Shown here: in pieces, positions 62,687 to 64,000 of the stretch | How positions within the stretch are numbered: position 1 is the first letter of the stretch | Layout: every line of letters starts with the position of its first letter | From: Brevibacillus choshinensis | GTDB lineage: Bacteria; Bacillota; Bacilli; Brevibacillales; Brevibacillaceae | NCBI RefSeq assembly: GCF_001420695.1 | Contig: NZ_LJJB01000013.1 | Location: 434,065 to 498,064 of the forward strand | Reading direction: 5' to 3' | Length of the DNA stretch: 64,000 bases | The notes under the pieces: model-generated | The model's database searches: none | Seen by the model: only the letters and a program-made list of their open reading frames with translations | What the model was told of the DNA's origin: nothing | Translations under genes and position numbers: made by a program

Positions 62687-63460
62687 ATGGAGCAAGCACA
62701 AAAACCGCCCGTATGGACGGAATGCGTCGATGGGGTATGGACCATCACGTTGAATCGCCCGCAAGTCCTCAACGCAATGACGATCGAAATGTTTTATTTA
62801 CTCAGAGACGCGATCGAGCAAGGGGCGAGAGAGGAACAGGCAGACGTCGTGCTGCTGAGAGGAGCAGGGGGCAATTTTTGCTCGGGAGCCGACTTAAGTG
62901 TTCTCGGGGCCATGAGTGAGAAGGCGCAGGCAGATGAGGCACTGACAGTGATCAACGAGTTTTTAACCCGGCTGCATCACATGCCGAAGCCTGTCATTGC
63001 CATGGTAGAGGGTGCAGCTGTAGGAGCTGGGCTGAATTTGGCCTTGCACGCTGATTTCGTCATCGCCACGCATCATGCCGTCATTCAAGAGCCATTTGTA
63101 CATATCGGTCTTACTACTGATTTTGGCGGGACGTATCTGCTGCCTCGATTGGTCGGGATCGCTCAGGCAAAACGCTTGGCATTGCTCGGTGAAAAGCTAT
63201 CTGGGACAGAGGCGGAGCGAATTGGGCTGATCTATAAAGCAGTGGATGCTGAAGTGCTAACTGAAGAGGTGGAGAAGCTGATAGCATCTGTACGCCGTGT
63301 GCCCAAACAAGCATTTGCTGTGACCAAGGACGGCCTGACTCACGCGCAAGGCATGGATCTGGAACAGTCGCTGGCATGGGAGAAGGTACAGCAACCTGCC
63401 CTGATTTCTCATCCGGATTTTCTGGCGTTGATTCAGGCAAAACGGAAAAAGAATCAGTAA
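62687..63460 (+). CDS. Enoyl-CoA hydratase/isomerase-family protein, PaaG-like
   Basis: 257 residues from the ATG at 62687 (AGAGGAG upstream). Crotonase fold: LNRPQVLNAMT, oxyanion-hole LRGAGGNFCSGADLSVLG and VEGAAVGAGLNLAL. The two Glu residues of classic hydratases are not present (Asn and Phe stand there), while FVHIGLTTDFGGTYLLPRLV keeps the Asp typical of PaaG-type isomerases. So double-bond isomerisation is more likely than hydration. No other phenylacetate genes are near. Confidence 0.85.
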   Translation: MEQAQKPPVWTECVDGVWTITLNRPQVLNAMTIEMFYLLRDAIEQGAREEQADVVLLRGAGGNFCSGADLSVLGAMSEKAQADEALTVINEFLTRLHHMPKPVIAMVEGAAVGAGLNLALHADFVIATHHAVIQEPFVHIGLTTDFGGTYLLPRLVGIAQAKRLALLGEKLSGTEAERIGLIYKAVDAEVLTEEVEKLIASVRRVPKQAFAVTKDGLTHAQGMDLEQSLAWEKVQQPALISHPDFLALIQAKRKKNQ

Positions 63461-63499
63461 AGCTCTACGCTGTTTTCCTTGCTTAGGGAAGATTATCCG

Positions 63500-63528
63500 T
63501 TGAGTGATAAAGGAATCTGTGGTAGAGT
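63500..63528 (+). promoter_or_regulatory. Promoter of the 6S RNA-like gene
   Basis: TTGAGT (63500-63505), 17-base spacer, TAGAGT (63523-63528), with the transcription start expected near 63535. Confidence 0.7.
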
Positions 63529-63534
63529 AGACGT

Positions 63535-63732
63535 ATCAAGATCCTGCGATGTACGTAAGGCCGTAAATGTTTCTAACCTTATACGTGTTTTTCGGGAGAC
63601 GGAATCTCGCGATGGAAGTCAGGCCCACCTCCTTTTAGGATGCATGGGAAGGCAGAAGTCCAGAAGGGTCACCCACCTGTGTGAGCGCAGGTTATAGAAA
63701 CATGAGGTCAACGGCAGAGCGGGGACTTGTTC
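63535..63732 (+). ncRNA. ssrS: 6S RNA-like regulatory RNA
   Basis: About 198 nt with no good coding frame. Terminal helix: AAGATCCTGC (63538-63547) with GCGGGGACTT (63719-63728), one mismatch and two G-U pairs. An inner helix pairs CCGTAAATGTTTCTAACC (63561-63578) with GGTTATAGAAACATGAGG (63690-63707) with bulges. The rod shape, length, start about 7 bases after a good promoter, and the CCTGCGATGTACG beginning match 6S RNA of Firmicutes, which binds sigma-A RNA polymerase. Assigned from structure and remembered sequence, not by a covariance search. Confidence 0.65.
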
Positions 63733-63775
63733 TGCAAATGAATCTAGCTCTCGGGCAAAAAATAGAATGCAAAAC

Positions 63776-63818
63776 AAAAAACCACTTGGAACATGATGTT
63801 CTAGGTGGTTTTTTGTCG
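63776..63818 (+). terminator. Rho-independent terminator after the 6S-like RNA
   Basis: AAAACCACTTGGAACAT pairs with TGTTCTAGGTGGTTTT with small mismatches, then TTTT. Confidence 0.8.
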
Positions 63819-63860
63819 TGCAGGAAGTCAATTGAGGCAGCCCAATCATCGATAACGCTA

Positions 63861-64000
63861 ATGGGTAGCTTTATTTTGCTTGCTGGAGCCTTGGCCTTGT
63901 TCTTGGCCACTTCCTCCATGGCGTTGACGCTGTCCTTGTCCCTGATCTTGACCGTTTTGTTGATCGCCTTGGTTCACGATCGTCAAGGTCTGCTGCAAGG
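63861..64000 (+). CDS. Start of a membrane protein (cut by window end)
   Basis: Open frame with ATG at 63861 reading MGSFILLAGALALFLATSSM then a second hydrophobic segment (ALTLSLSLILTVLLIALVH). The frame is open upstream too, and no clear ribosome binding site is visible, so the start is uncertain. Confidence 0.35.
   Translation, partial: MGSFILLAGALALFLATSSMALTLSLSLILTVLLIALVHDRQGLLQ

Overview
The window looks like chromosomal DNA of an endospore-forming Firmicute of the Bacillales, most likely Brevibacillus or a close relative. This rests on strong AGGAGG-type ribosome binding sites with many GTG/TTG starts, the Bacillus gene order lspA - pseudouridine synthase - pyrR - pyrP - pyrB - pyrC - carAB, three PyrR-type attenuators, SAM-I (S-box) riboswitches, a KinB-like kinase, and CcdC, YitT, YjzC and DUF309 family genes. 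The genus is inferred from general resemblance, not from a search. No tRNA, rRNA, insertion sequence or CRISPR array was seen.

Region by region. 1-5.9 kb: a sugar-nucleotide/glycan cluster (end of a glycosyltransferase, a nucleotidyltransferase fused to a catalytically degenerate phosphomutase domain, a GH15 glycosidase, a phosphohexomutase). 6-10 kb: small kinase-like protein, lspA, RluD-type synthase, a VOC protein and a secreted beta-propeller protein. 10.1-20.6 kb: the de novo pyrimidine operon pyrR-pyrP-pyrB-pyrC-carA-carB-pyrF-pyrE with PyrR attenuators before pyrR, pyrP and pyrB. Unusually, pyrK and pyrD are absent from between carB and pyrF. 20.9-30.6 kb: an MFS transporter, a PucR-family regulator and a tightly coupled operon with an N-carbamoyl-amino-acid hydrolase, PyrK-like and PyrD-like subunits, a second dihydroorotase-like enzyme, a nitroreductase and a cytosolic CapA-like protein. 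The three enzyme activities together spell the route orotate -> dihydroorotate -> N-carbamoyl-aspartate -> aspartate, so this may be an orotate (or related dihydropyrimidine) catabolic operon that also supplies the PyrKD missing from the biosynthetic operon. It is the best candidate for an undescribed system here.

30.8-40.4 kb: a TPR/AAA+ ATPase, a saccharopine-dehydrogenase-type gene preceded by a tiny coupled ORF, a frameshifted small gene, zwf, and then a zone of gene decay. Remnants of 6-phosphogluconate dehydrogenase, glucose-6-phosphate isomerase and 6-phospho-3-hexuloisomerase lie around an intact Gfo/Idh oxidoreductase, a cyclase-family hydrolase, a KinB-like histidine kinase and a DinB protein. 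40.4-42.3 kb is an AT-richer insert with a hypothetical protein and a YitT protein. 42.6-44.3 kb: two complete SAM-I riboswitches in tandem control homoserine dehydrogenase.

44.4-51.4 kb: an amino-acid catabolic cluster (PLP aminotransferase, ornithine-cyclodeaminase-family enzyme, divergent LysR regulator, YfcC transporter, M20 amidohydrolase, threonine-dehydratase-like enzyme). 51.4-64 kb: assorted genes, namely a small membrane protein, a membrane-anchored CapA, VOC, CcdC, MFS, a CPBP protease, a divergent KptA-like protein, DUF309, a small acidic protein, a YjzC-like small gene, GntR, EamA, a Cys/His/Gly-rich probable coat protein, DUF4870, a CaiB-type CoA-transferase and a PaaG-like isomerase. 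Near the end are a probable 6S RNA with its own promoter and the start of a membrane protein cut by the window edge.
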